DNA of 64,000 nucleotides from Lactiplantibacillus daowaiensis. Its GTDB lineage: Bacteria; Bacillota; Bacilli; Lactobacillales; Lactobacillaceae. The stretch covers positions 186,001-250,000 of the forward strand of contig NZ_BJDJ01000001.1 of assembly GCF_005405085.1 (NCBI RefSeq), in the 5' to 3' direction. Every line of letters begins with the position of its first letter. Position 1 is the stretch's first letter. The notes beneath the pieces are model-generated. The model ran no database searches. It saw only the letters and a list, made by a program, of their open reading frames with translations, and was not told where the DNA came from. A program made the translations under genes and the position numbers. Below are positions 8,426-16,473 of the stretch, one piece after another.

Positions 8426-9049
8426 TCAAACGACCAACCAGCGCAAGACCGTTTTACGCTTAGCTACTGGCGTTCGCCGTGGGTCTGATAAATAAATTTC
8501 TTTATGCGCTAACGTCCGGCGTGTCAATTGATGTTCGGTCGCATACACCGCCAATTTTTGAAAGCTAGCGGGTTCATCATCATAAGCACCAACATGCAAG
8601 ATTTGTAAACAAGCCCCATCAGTCAGCGTTTCAAACTGCACATCGGCTAAGTAGGGATTCGGCTTCTTTGCTTGAACTGCAGCTAAATTTCTTGCAGCCA
8701 AGTCGGCAGTGACAAACGCTGGCTGCCGTAACATCAGTTGATACTGTAAATCGGCTTTATCAAACTGGCCATCCGCGCGAACGGCCGCTGGATCCAACGT
8801 CCAAATTCCTTCAAGGGGAAAGACCGTATATTCATAATACCCAGCTGGCGTCACCCCGCTTTTAGGCATCATCCGGATGCCATAGGCCGCCGCATATAAC
8901 GCAGCCGTCCGGTCACCAAATTCTTGATCATTTGGATCACCTTGACCACTGATTGTGTAGTAATTAAATGTTGGCACTTGCACCGGTGTTGCAACTGCTT
9001 TGGGTAAATATAACGCCTTATCTTGCTTACGCCATTCGTATTTCATCAT
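8426..9049 (-). CDS. GyrI-like small-molecule-binding domain protein
   Basis: A 207-residue protein with the GyrI-like (AraC effector-binding/SHS2) layout found in stand-alone proteins annotated as transcriptional regulators or DUF-type ligand-binding proteins. It starts MMKYEWRKQDKALYLPK, then TFNYYTISGQGDP and YAAAYGIRMMPKS, and ends with the basic tail TLRWLVV after RRTPVAKRKTV. There is no helix-turn-helix, so it probably binds or modifies a small hydrophobic compound. It lies 11 bp downstream of the phosphatase gene's stop on the same strand, suggesting a two-gene unit. Ligand unknown. Confidence 0.75.
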   Translation of the reverse strand: MMKYEWRKQDKALYLPKAVATPVQVPTFNYYTISGQGDPNDQEFGDRTAALYAAAYGIRMMPKSGVTPAGYYEYTVFPLEGIWTLDPAAVRADGQFDKADLQYQLMLRQPAFVTADLAARNLAAVQAKKPNPYLADVQFETLTDGACLQILHVGAYDDEPASFQKLAVYATEHQLTRRTLAHKEIYLSDPRRTPVAKRKTVLRWLVV

Positions 9050-9060
9050 GGAATCCCCCG

Positions 9061-9684
9061 TTAAAAGCCGCTGTGACGATTGTAGTAACTTAAATAATGA
9101 CGCTTAGTCGTCGCGTCGACCGTTAGCTTCGTGACACTCGTGTTTTCTGGTTCCGGCAGGCTCATTGGATCTTGTGGTTGCAAGATCGCTAAGGCCATCG
9201 CTTTAACGGTAAACCCATGCGTCACCACGATGATGCGGTCATCAGGATATTTGGCGGCTGTAGTCGTCAAAAAATCAGTGACGCGGGCAATGACCTGATC
9301 AAAGGTTTCACCAGCCGTCGCCGCTTGCACGTATGTTGGGAGCACATCATTTAGCGCCGGATCAAAATACTGCGGGTATTTGGCTTTTAAGGTATCGTTT
9401 GGTTGCCCATCCCATTGACCATAAGAGATTTCTAGTAACCGGGCATCAGTCGTGACGGGTAATTCGCGACCATGATTTAAAATAGCCGCCGTCGCTTTAG
9501 TGCGATCCAAAGGACTACAAATCAAGCGGTCCGCAAAACTAATATCAAATACCGCATGCAGTGCTTGGGCTTGTTGTTGCCCAACCGCATTCAACTGCGT
9601 GATAGCAGTATTGATCGTGCCTTGCTTTAAGTTTTGCGCATTTGCTGTCGTCTGACCATGGCGCACGATGTAAAAAGTTGTCAT
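9061..9684 (-). CDS. Histidine phosphatase family protein (candidate phosphoserine phosphatase)
   Basis: A 207-residue member of the phosphoglycerate mutase-like histidine phosphatase superfamily. The phosphorylated histidine is His9 in VRHGQTTAN; other core residues are the Arg in CSPLDRTKATA, the Glu in LLEISYGQWDG and the His in IIVVTHGFTVKA. The ATG at 9684 follows AAGGAGTAA; the frame continues upstream but without a ribosome site. It is transcribed divergently from serC-serA. Because no SerB of the HAD type is in the operon, and metal-independent phosphoserine phosphatases of this superfamily exist, it could supply the last serine step. That is inference from position only. Confidence 0.85.
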   Translation of the reverse strand: MTTFYIVRHGQTTANAQNLKQGTINTAITQLNAVGQQQAQALHAVFDISFADRLICSPLDRTKATAAILNHGRELPVTTDARLLEISYGQWDGQPNDTLKAKYPQYFDPALNDVLPTYVQAATAGETFDQVIARVTDFLTTTAAKYPDDRIIVVTHGFTVKAMALAILQPQDPMSLPEPENTSVTKLTVDATTKRHYLSYYNRHSGF

Positions 9685-9805
9685 GTTAAAATTACTCCTT
9701 ATTGCGAAATTTTTTTGTTGGATCGGCTCAAAATAAATCATTAGGTTACCGTTAAAACAGTTTGGTTAATTTTAATTATGCCATAGATTTTCTAATATTA
9801 CTGTA

Positions 9806-9834
9806 TTGACAAACACAAGCCAACTTGGTAAATT
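9806..9834 (+). promoter_or_regulatory. Promoter of the serine leader and serCA operon
   Basis: TTGACA (9806-9811) and TAAATT (9829-9834) are spaced by 17 bp. Transcription would start around 9841, only some 20 bases before the leader ORF's ATG, which is typical of attenuator leaders. Confidence 0.75.
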
Positions 9835-9862
9835 TATCTCATAACGAAATCAAGGAGTGGTC

Positions 9863-9934
9863 ATGATGTTTATCAATCAAAACACTAACTTAATCGTCTC
9901 CTCCTGGTCTACACACTCATCTGTGTTGGCCTAA
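9863..9934 (+). CDS. Serine-rich leader peptide of the serCA operon
   Basis: A 23-codon ORF with a strong ribosome site (AAGGAG at 9853-9858) starts at ATG 9863 (a second ATG follows at once) and ends at TAA 9932-9934. Codons 13 to 20 read Ser-Ser-Trp-Ser-Thr-His-Ser-Ser, so five of eight codons are serine (TCC, TCC, TCT, TCA, TCT). It lies between a promoter and a strong terminator upstream of serC. This is the expected design of a leader peptide whose translation senses charged tRNA-Ser. The peptide itself likely has no function. Too short for standard gene callers. Confidence 0.8.
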   Translation: MMFINQNTNLIVSSWSTHSSVLA

Positions 9935-10050
9935 TTTCGCGTGACATCAAGCCTAAACATGGATGTGTAATCAACATTCGATGATGAGGGCGGTTATTAT
10001 TACTGACATTAACAGTCCTCGTGGTCTTAACGACCACTGGGACTTTTTTT
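9916..10050 (+). promoter_or_regulatory. Predicted serine attenuator: competing RNA hairpins and terminator
   Basis: Four segments can pair in alternative ways. Segment 1 (CTCATC, 9916-9921) lies inside the Ser codons and is complementary to segment 2 (GATGAG, 9983-9988). Segment 2 extended (9980-9990) can pair with segment 3 (10016-10026) through ten of eleven positions, counting G-U pairs. Segment 3 with segment 4 (10014-10026 and 10032-10044) forms a 12-of-13-bp stem followed by seven T (10044-10050), a clear terminator. A ribosome stalled on Ser codons would cover segment 1, free segment 2 to hold segment 3, and so prevent termination. No T-box sequence is present. Confidence 0.7.
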
Positions 10051-10088
10051 ATAGCAAAATTTAACCTTTTGAAAGTGGGGATTTTTTA

Positions 10089-11177
10089 ATGACAACGTAT
10101 AACTTTTCAGCCGGGCCGGCCGTCATGCCGCAACCCGTTATTCAACAAATTCAGGCCGAATTACCGTCCTTTCAGGGCTCGGGCATGAGTATTATGGAGC
10201 TTTCACATCGGTCAGCGCTGTTTGATCAAGTCATTAATGACGCTGAAGCTGATTTACGCGATTTAATGCAGATCCCCGCTAATTATCGAGTCTTGTTCTT
10301 TCAAGGCGGCGGTACGCTTCAGTTTACGGCCGCCCCATTAAATCTCGCAACCAAGCACCATCACATTGGACTCCTCGACAGTGGTCATTGGGCCAGTCGG
10401 GCCGCCGATGAAGCCCGACGTGTCCAAACCAAAGTCGATATTTTAGGGACCGGTGCTGACAATCACTTCACCACCCTGCCGATGCCTAATCAGCCGGTCG
10501 ATCAAAACTTAGATTATGTGCATTTAACGACTAACAATACGATTGAAGGCACGACTTACACGACGTTGCCACAAACTGGCCGTGTGCCTTTAGTCGCTGA
10601 TATGTCTTCGAATTTCTTAGGCCAGCCTTACCAAGTCAGTGACTTTGGCATGATCTTTGCGGGTGCACAGAAAAACTTAGGTCCCGCCGGCTTAACAATC
10701 GTCATTGTTCGTGACGACTTGATTGGGCACGCTACCAATTTACCGAGCATGCTCGACTACCAATTGTTTGCCGACAAGCGCTCGATGTTTAACACCCCAC
10801 CAGTCTTTGCCATCTATGCCGCGGGCTTAGTCCTAAAATGGCTCAAAGCACAAGGGGGCCTAACTGCCATGGCCCAACGCAATCGTGATAAAGCAGCCTT
10901 ACTATATGACTTTTTAGATCAATCCACGCTATTCACCTCAAACGTGAATCCAGCTGATCGGTCACTCATGAACGTGCCCTTTGTGACCGGAGATCCGGCT
11001 ATTGATGCCCAAGTAATTGCCGGTGCTACTGAGCAAGGGCTCTTGAACTTAAAAGGTCACCGCTTAGTCGGTGGCATGCGGGCCAGTCTTTACAATGCAA
11101 TGCCGCAAGCTGGCGTCCAAGCACTTGTCGATTATTTAGCCCAATTTGAAGCCACCCATACAAAGGAGCATGCCTAA
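10089..11177 (+). CDS. serC: Phosphoserine aminotransferase
   Basis: A 362-residue class V aminotransferase (PLP fold type I) that converts 3-phosphohydroxypyruvate and glutamate to phosphoserine. Full length. The start YNFSAGPAVMP is the family signature; SGMSIMELSHRS (31-42) binds phosphate and substrate; Lys195 in AGAQKNLGPAG carries PLP; the C-terminal GHRLVGGMRASLYNAMP is also typical. GTGGGGA is a modest ribosome site. The stop codon overlaps the ATG of serA, so the two are translationally coupled. Transcription is preceded by the serine-rich leader and terminator, so expression should rise when serine is short. Confidence 0.97.
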   Translation: MTTYNFSAGPAVMPQPVIQQIQAELPSFQGSGMSIMELSHRSALFDQVINDAEADLRDLMQIPANYRVLFFQGGGTLQFTAAPLNLATKHHHIGLLDSGHWASRAADEARRVQTKVDILGTGADNHFTTLPMPNQPVDQNLDYVHLTTNNTIEGTTYTTLPQTGRVPLVADMSSNFLGQPYQVSDFGMIFAGAQKNLGPAGLTIVIVRDDLIGHATNLPSMLDYQLFADKRSMFNTPPVFAIYAAGLVLKWLKAQGGLTAMAQRNRDKAALLYDFLDQSTLFTSNVNPADRSLMNVPFVTGDPAIDAQVIAGATEQGLLNLKGHRLVGGMRASLYNAMPQAGVQALVDYLAQFEATHTKEHA

Positions 11178-12346
11178 TGTATCAAGTTAAAACTTACAAT
11201 GCAATCGCCCAAGCCGGGCTAGATACGTTTACAACCAACTATCAACTGAATCAATCTGATCAACCAGATGCGTACTTGATTCGCTCCGTCGACTTGCACC
11301 AACAAACTTTACCAAAATCACTAAAAGTGATTGCCCGCGCCGGGGCTGGTGTGAATAATGTGCCCTTGACCGCCGCTACTGAAAATGGCACCGCCGTTTT
11401 CAATACCCCGGGGAGTAATGCCAATGCGGTGAAGGAATTAGTCATCGCTTTACTCGTGATCGCCTCACGGAATTTAATGGCGGCCGCTAACTACTCGGCC
11501 GAACACACTGAAGCCGACGTGTCGCAACGAACTGAACACGATAAAACCAAGTTTAACGGGACTGAATTATTGGGTAAGACGTTAGCCGTAATCGGCTTAG
11601 GTCACGTCGGTTCACTCGTCGCCAATGCCGCATTAAATCTAGGCATGAACGTCATCGGTTATGACCCCTACTTATCAGCCGATGCCGCTTGGAACATTGC
11701 CAAACAAGTGCAACGTGCCAGCAGCATTGAAATGGCCGTTAAACATGCCGATTACGTGACGGTGCACGTCCCTAAAAACGAAGATACCTTAAATCTCTTG
11801 GGGACCCCAGAGCTTGCCGCCATGCAACCAAACGTTCAATTGTTCAACTATTCGCGCGGTGGGATCGTCGACAATGCCGCCGTCTTAGACGCAATCACCA
11901 CCGGCCAAGTGGCCCATTATTACACTGACTTTGGTGAACCCCGGTTGGCCAATCAGACCGCCGTTACCGTCACGCCACATATTGGCGGCTCAACGATTGA
12001 AGCCGAAGTTAACGGTGCCACACAGGCTGCGCAAACGATCATGACTTATTTAGAAACTGGTAACGTCCAAGCTGCGATTAATTTGCCTAACTTAACTGTA
12101 CCGTTCAACGCCGCTTATCGGTTTACCGTTATGCATCAAAACGTGCCTAATATGGTCAGCCAAATTACTCAAAAACTAGCGGCGGCCAATTTAAACATTG
12201 CCACCATGGCCAACGCAGCCAAACATGAAACGGCTTATACGATTATCGATGTCGATGACCTCGACCATGACAGCAGTCAACAATTGATCGATGCGCTCAA
12301 TCAAATTCCAGCGGTCTATCGTGTTCGGCTACTCATCCACCATTAA
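11177..12346 (+). CDS. serA: D-3-phosphoglycerate dehydrogenase
   Basis: A 389-residue D-2-hydroxyacid dehydrogenase catalysing the first committed step of serine synthesis, oxidising 3-phosphoglycerate with NAD. The nucleotide motif is GLGHVG (140-145) with Asp163 following; catalytic residues are Arg227 (NYSRGGIVD), Glu254 (GEPRL) and His268 (TPHIGGST). The last 75 residues form an ACT domain (about 315-389), so feedback inhibition by serine is likely. The gene overlaps the serC stop by one base and is followed 14 bp later by a GNAT gene. Confidence 0.95.
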   Translation: MYQVKTYNAIAQAGLDTFTTNYQLNQSDQPDAYLIRSVDLHQQTLPKSLKVIARAGAGVNNVPLTAATENGTAVFNTPGSNANAVKELVIALLVIASRNLMAAANYSAEHTEADVSQRTEHDKTKFNGTELLGKTLAVIGLGHVGSLVANAALNLGMNVIGYDPYLSADAAWNIAKQVQRASSIEMAVKHADYVTVHVPKNEDTLNLLGTPELAAMQPNVQLFNYSRGGIVDNAAVLDAITTGQVAHYYTDFGEPRLANQTAVTVTPHIGGSTIEAEVNGATQAAQTIMTYLETGNVQAAINLPNLTVPFNAAYRFTVMHQNVPNMVSQITQKLAAANLNIATMANAAKHETAYTIIDVDDLDHDSSQQLIDALNQIPAVYRVRLLIHH

Positions 12347-12360
12347 AAAGGACGCTAATC

Positions 12361-12795
12361 ATGTCAATTGACTTACTGAAACAACCGACAACTGCACAAT
12401 TAGACCAACTCATGGCCATCTGGCTACAAGGTAACTTGGATGCCCACCCCTTCGTGCGTGCCGACTATTGGCGCAAACAAGTTCCAGCCGTACGGGCGGC
12501 GCTACCACAAGCCACGCTACTAGTCGCCAGTGACCATGGTCAGATCCAAGGGTTTCTTGGCTTACAACATCACTACATTGCGGGGATCTTCGTTGCTACG
12601 ACAGCTCAGCAACAAGGTATCGGCACAGCGTTATTGACCGCTGCTAAAGCCCAACAACCCCAGCTTGAACTGTCGGTCTACGTGGCTAATCGGGCCGCCG
12701 TCGCTTTTTATCATCACAGTGGCTTTCAAGTTCATGCCCAAGGAATTGATAAAACCACAAATCAGCCCGAATATACGATGCGTTGGCACCGTTAA
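12361..12795 (+). CDS. GNAT family N-acetyltransferase
   Basis: A 144-residue acetyltransferase. The acetyl-CoA binding signature is QQQGIGTALL (about 82-91); the following SVYVANRAAVAFYHHSGF is the typical GNAT C-terminal block. The N-terminal half carries WLQGNLDAHPFVRADYW, similar to YjaB-like acetyltransferases. AAAGGACG precedes the ATG. It is the third gene of the serC-serA transcript and ends before a strong terminator, so it should share serine control. Substrate unknown; it could acetylate an amino acid or a related metabolite, but nothing visible shows this. Confidence 0.85.
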   Translation: MSIDLLKQPTTAQLDQLMAIWLQGNLDAHPFVRADYWRKQVPAVRAALPQATLLVASDHGQIQGFLGLQHHYIAGIFVATTAQQQGIGTALLTAAKAQQPQLELSVYVANRAAVAFYHHSGFQVHAQGIDKTTNQPEYTMRWHR

Positions 12796-12807
12796 TTAAG
12801 CTACTTA

Positions 12808-12853
12808 CAAAAGGCTCGTGTTTGCCAAAACCTGGCAAGCGCGGGCCTTTTGT
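12808..12853 (+). terminator. Terminator of the serCA operon
   Basis: CAAAAGGCTCGTGTTTGCCA pairs with TGGCAAGCGCGGGCCTTTTG; a T-rich stretch follows. It ends the serC-serA-GNAT transcript. Confidence 0.85.
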
Positions 12854-12953
12854 GACTTTTTGATGAATTAATTAAAAAATAACTGTTGATTTTAATTTAA
12901 TTTTAATGTATTCTCATTGTCATATCATAAAAGTGATCGAGGGGGATACATAT

Positions 12954-14612
12954 ATGCAATGGAAACAACTTTCGGCCGTCGTCGCGGTAACTGCCGCTAC
13001 CGGCTTCTTATTAACCGCTTGTGGGCAAAAAAGCACCTCTAGTTCGAGTAGTAGTACTAGCGGGAGTTTAGCCAAATCACAAGTTTTGAATTGGTCTGAA
13101 AATGGGCAGGATCTTTCAACTTTGGACCCATCACTAGCCATCGATGTCATCAGTGGGACGATGATCAATAACTCGCAAGAAGGGCTTTACCGCTTAGGCA
13201 ATAACAGCAAGGTTACGCCAGGAATTGCCACTTCAACTAAAATTTCTAAGGATAAAAAGACGTACACCTTTACGCTCCGGAAAAATGCCAAATGGAGTAA
13301 TGGTGATAAAGTCACCGCCAAAGACTTTGTCTATGGCTGGCGCCGGACGGTTAATCCCAAGACCGCGTCACAATACGCTTACTTATATTCTGGTATCAAA
13401 AATGCCGATAAAATCACTAATGGCAAAGCCAAAGCCTCAACTTTGGGGATCAAGGCTGATGGCAACTACAAGCTGACTGTCACGTTGGAAAAGCCAATGC
13501 AATACTTTAAACTCCTCATGGGCTTTGTGGTCTTCTTCCCACAAAATCAACATGCCGTTGAAAAGTATGGCAAAGACTACGGGACCAGCTCCAGCAAGAT
13601 GGTTTACGATGGGCCGTTTAAGATGACTGGTTGGACGGGGACTAACGATACTTGGACCTTGGTCAAGAACAATCAATACTGGGATAAGAAAAACGTCCGT
13701 TTAACGAAGATTCATGACCAAGTCGTCAAATCAACGACCACAGCCTTTAACTTATTCCAAAGCGGCAAATTAGATATGGCCACTTTATCTGGACAACAAG
13801 TTAAAAATGAAAAGAATAACAGCAAACTTAAGATTCGCAAGTCATCACGTTTGAACTACTTGGAATTCAACCAAAAGAAAGTCAAAGCCTTAGCAAATAA
13901 GAAATTACGCCAAGCAATGTCCTTATCATTGAACCGTGAAGAACTCGTTAACAATGTCTTAGGCGATGGTTCCGTTACCCCTAAGGGCTTTGTCACGGCT
14001 GGCTTAGCCAAAGACCCAACCACAGGTAAAGACTTTGCCACGCAAAACGAAGTTAAATCAGCGGTTACTGAAAACACGACCAAAGCCAAGACGCTTTGGA
14101 AGCAAGGCTTAAAAGAAGTCGGCAAGAAGAAATTAACCTTAACATTGACGCATGATGATACTGATCAAATGAAAGCTTTATCAGAATACGTTCAAGGTCA
14201 ATTGGAAAAAGAACTACCTGGCTTAACGGTCAAGAGCGTCACCGTGCCATACAAGACACGGATCGCACGTGAAGTTGCCGGTAACTTCCAATTGGTTATC
14301 TCAGCTTGGCAAGCGGACTTCGCTGATCCAATCTCTGATTTAGGGATCATGACTTCGACCAACGATTACAACTTCGGGAAATGGCAAAACAAGACCTTTG
14401 ATGCCGCCATCAAGACCGCTAACAGCACCACTAGCACTAAGAAACGCTGGCAAGCTTTAGCAACGGCTGAAAAGACGATTGCGACCGACCAAGGGGTTGC
14501 CCCATTATCACAAAATGTTGTCGCCCAAATGGTTAATCCAAAGCTTAAAGGCTTGGTTTACAATACCGCTGGGATCAACTACAACTTCAAGAACGCCTAC
14601 ATGGCAAAATAG
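12954..14612 (+). CDS. oppA: Oligopeptide ABC transporter substrate-binding lipoprotein
   Basis: The 552-residue lipoprotein binds peptides outside the membrane and passes them to an Opp permease. Residues 1-22 form a lipoprotein signal peptide with lipobox LTAC and Cys23 as the modified residue, followed by a Ser-rich linker. The mature part is a family 5 solute-binding protein (LSTLDPSLAIDVISG, GLYRLGNNSKVTPGIA, YTFTLRKNAKWSNGDKVTAKDFVYGW). GAGGGGG at 12940 marks the ATG at 12954; a longer upstream frame has no ribosome site. No oppBCDF genes are nearby, so this is an orphan receptor that must share a permease encoded elsewhere. A terminator follows. Confidence 0.92.
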   Translation: MQWKQLSAVVAVTAATGFLLTACGQKSTSSSSSSTSGSLAKSQVLNWSENGQDLSTLDPSLAIDVISGTMINNSQEGLYRLGNNSKVTPGIATSTKISKDKKTYTFTLRKNAKWSNGDKVTAKDFVYGWRRTVNPKTASQYAYLYSGIKNADKITNGKAKASTLGIKADGNYKLTVTLEKPMQYFKLLMGFVVFFPQNQHAVEKYGKDYGTSSSKMVYDGPFKMTGWTGTNDTWTLVKNNQYWDKKNVRLTKIHDQVVKSTTTAFNLFQSGKLDMATLSGQQVKNEKNNSKLKIRKSSRLNYLEFNQKKVKALANKKLRQAMSLSLNREELVNNVLGDGSVTPKGFVTAGLAKDPTTGKDFATQNEVKSAVTENTTKAKTLWKQGLKEVGKKKLTLTLTHDDTDQMKALSEYVQGQLEKELPGLTVKSVTVPYKTRIAREVAGNFQLVISAWQADFADPISDLGIMTSTNDYNFGKWQNKTFDAAIKTANSTTSTKKRWQALATAEKTIATDQGVAPLSQNVVAQMVNPKLKGLVYNTAGINYNFKNAYMAK

Positions 14613-14628
14613 CTATATTTAAAATAAG

Positions 14629-14666
14629 CGTTGTAAAGCCAAACCGGTTTTGCAGCGCTTATTTTG
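14629..14666 (+). terminator. Terminator after oppA
   Basis: TAAAATAAGCGTTGTAAA pairs with TTTGCAGCGCTTATTTT, with ACCGG in the loop region and T-rich ends. Confidence 0.85.
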
Positions 14667-14741
14667 ATCTCTCATTATTTTTCATTCAACAATAGAAGCA
14701 GTTCCAATCATGCCATATCCTAACGACTTTAATGAACTTTG

Positions 14742-14924
14742 CTATGATACTTTTCTAACTGTCTGTACTAATAAACAAACACCAATCACAACCTCTAGTA
14801 CAGCAAACAATATCAATAACAACGTACTGTTAGCGAAATTAAGTATTTTTTGAATACCTAATACCACCAGTATCAATCCAAGCCAAAACCAGATATCTTT
14901 GTAAAATTTCTTTTTGAACTTCAA
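14742..14924 (-). CDS. Small two-helix membrane protein
   Basis: A possible 60-residue protein: a basic N-terminus (MKFKKKFYKDIW) and two hydrophobic helices (FWLGLILVVLGIQKIL and LLLILFAVLEVVIGVCLLVQ). The start is a TTG at 14924 with GGGG eight bases upstream, which is acceptable but not strong. I do not recognise a family. The composition is AT-rich compared with its neighbours. It lies between oppA (+) and the XRE-TPR regulator (+), on the opposite strand, alone. Confidence 0.5.
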   Translation of the reverse strand: MKFKKKFYKDIWFWLGLILVVLGIQKILNFANSTLLLILFAVLEVVIGVCLLVQTVRKVS

Positions 14925-15338
14925 GACCTCATCCCCATTTCTAAGTTAAGAAAATTACTGTAGGCATCTCCTCTTACCTAATGCTAATTTTACAACTTCT
15001 TAGCATCGTTCGCTTTTATTTTTAGGTGCGCGTAACTTTGATTTCAAGACAGAAATAAGCCCAAACCATGCCTGGCACGTCCAATTAAGTCATCTAACAA
15101 GGCAGTCGCTATTAGAATGATTACTAATAGTTGTTTTCAACATTTTTCACTTTATCGGGCACCTAAAGATCCTCATTTCATGAAAATCAGCATCAAATAT
15201 TCATATATTTTCAGAATATTAAGTATACCTTCTAAATATTGACAAAATTATATAAACATTGTTTAATTAGAAGTGGAACTGTTGTCAAGACGTGGCAGCA
15301 TGGTAAGTCTAATTACCTTTCAAGGGAGAAAAATAGAA
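14925..15338. other. Intergenic region with promoter of the XRE-TPR regulator
   Basis: About 410 bases without a supported gene. TTGACA at 15239-15244 and TTTAAT at 15262-15267, 17 bp apart, make a good forward promoter for the regulator gene. The part from 15130 to 15270 is markedly AT-rich. A 20-codon frame at 15180-15242 has no ribosome site. Confidence 0.55.
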
Positions 15339-16181
15339 GTGAATATTGAATTATTCATTGCCCGCCGGAAGGCTTTAGGGTTATCACAAAAAGCCCTTTC
15401 TGACGGCATTTGTACCCAAGCAACATTAAGTAAGTTTGAAAATAACGGTAAAGCACCGGCGATTCGCATCGTGGCGCAACTATGCCAACGACTTCATTTA
15501 CAATTAGAAGATGTCTTTCCAACGGAACGGGTCGCCGATGCAGCGGTCTTAAAAGAACTCAGTCAAATCGAATTCGACTTAATTACGAGTGAATATGCTG
15601 ATGCCGAAACTCGTTTAAATAAAATTGCCGATAAGCCCCGGCATGATTTAGAGACCAAGTTACAATATTGTTTCTTAAAGGGCTATGTCGCCGCTTTGAA
15701 TCAACACCCGATCAGTGATGTCTTATTTAATTTCGATCAAATCATTACTGATTTAGATGAACAACATGCCACCATTTACACCCAGTTGGCCTATTGTGGT
15801 ACTGGGATTGCTTACCAAAGTAACCATGAACCCGAAAAAGCCAAGTATTACTTCGAAAAAGTACGGCAAGCACTTCCCGACCTGTCGCTTGAAACGACCG
15901 CTAGTGTTTGGCGCGTTATCAATCTCGCCTATTACACTGGGAATTTCTACGCTGAAAGTGGCGCTACCGCCCAAAGTAAGAAGTTACTAGATTATGCGAT
16001 TCAGATTTGTGCCCAATACCACGTCACATTTTATGTCGCTAAGATCAAGTTCTTACAAGCTCATCTCAGTGAAGATCCCGACCAAGTTCAAGAACTTCTA
16101 AACGACGCCACCGCCTTTGCCCGCATTAACAACAACCAACAATTGCTTAAGAAAATTACAAGTTATTCAAATTCGCTTTAA
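15339..16181 (+). CDS. XRE helix-turn-helix regulator with TPR-like C-terminus (Rgg/PlcR type)
   Basis: A 280-residue protein with an N-terminal HTH_3 domain (about 5-65: RKALGLSQKALSDGICTQATLSKFEN) and a long all-helical C-terminal part made of TPR-like repeats (for example KAKYYFEKVRQALPDLS and TAQSKKLLDYAIQICAQY). This layout is that of RRNPPA-type regulators (Rgg, PlcR, PrgX), many of which bind short imported peptides. I prefer the GTG at 15339, about ten bases after AAGGGAG; an ATG at 15273 in frame lacks a ribosome site. Context is suggestive: an orphan OppA lies upstream and a small peptide gene lies downstream. A peptide ligand is not shown. Confidence 0.8.
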   Translation: MNIELFIARRKALGLSQKALSDGICTQATLSKFENNGKAPAIRIVAQLCQRLHLQLEDVFPTERVADAAVLKELSQIEFDLITSEYADAETRLNKIADKPRHDLETKLQYCFLKGYVAALNQHPISDVLFNFDQIITDLDEQHATIYTQLAYCGTGIAYQSNHEPEKAKYYFEKVRQALPDLSLETTASVWRVINLAYYTGNFYAESGATAQSKKLLDYAIQICAQYHVTFYVAKIKFLQAHLSEDPDQVQELLNDATAFARINNNQQLLKKITSYSNSL

Positions 16182-16196
16182 TATCCAGCATATTAA

Positions 16197-16225
16197 TTGC
16201 AATCCTAAAAAAAGTCGCCTACACT
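16197..16225 (+). promoter_or_regulatory. Promoter of the small membrane peptide gene
   Basis: TTGCAA (16197-16202) and TACACT (16220-16225) with a 17-bp spacer lie between the regulator's stop and the small ORF. Moderate matches to the sigma-A consensus. Confidence 0.5.
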
Positions 16226-16267
16226 GCAAGTATCAAGAGTTAGTTAGACGATTTGGAGGTGCTAGAT

Positions 16268-16399
16268 ATGTTATTAGCAGGTTTATTAGCAGCGGCAGGC
16301 TTAGCTGCCGTCGCAGGCGTGGTGGCCGGTAATCGAACTCCCGCGGCCCAGCCGGTTCGGGTTCGTCATGATGAAGCATCTGGCCAGAATCGTCGGTAA
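16268..16399 (+). CDS. 43-residue membrane-anchored peptide
   Basis: A short frame with an excellent ribosome site (TTGGAGGTG at 16253-16261) begins at ATG 16268. Residues 1-21 are hydrophobic and Ala/Gly/Leu-rich (MLLAGLLAAAGLAAVAGVVA), then a polar tail rich in Arg, Gln and Pro ending GQNRR. It fits a single-pass membrane peptide with the tail on the inside or a poorly cleavable signal anchor. It has its own likely promoter and a strong terminator behind it. Family not recognised. It could be a regulated partner of the XRE-TPR regulator 86 bp upstream, a toxin-like peptide, or a structural small protein. Confidence 0.7.
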   Translation: MLLAGLLAAAGLAAVAGVVAGNRTPAAQPVRVRHDEASGQNRR

Positions 16400-16420
16400 T
16401 TCAGACAAAAACGACTAAAT

Positions 16421-16473
16421 TAAAAATAACGCGTTCAACATCTCAACTTAATGGGATGTCGAACGCGTTATTT
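16421..16473. terminator. Bidirectional terminator
   Basis: AAAATAACGCGTTCAACATC pairs with GATGTCGAACGCGTTATTTT; the two convergent genes on either side share it. Confidence 0.88.

Noticed and set aside
9980-10050. T-box-like GAGGGCGGT sequence upstream of serC
   Set aside because: It lacks the TGGNACCGCG core, Stem I elements and a specifier loop, and the transcript is too short. The Ser leader ORF explains the region better.
15180-15242. 20-codon ORF that could encode a signalling peptide for the XRE-TPR regulator
   Set aside because: No ribosome site, and its end overlaps the -35 box of the regulator's promoter.
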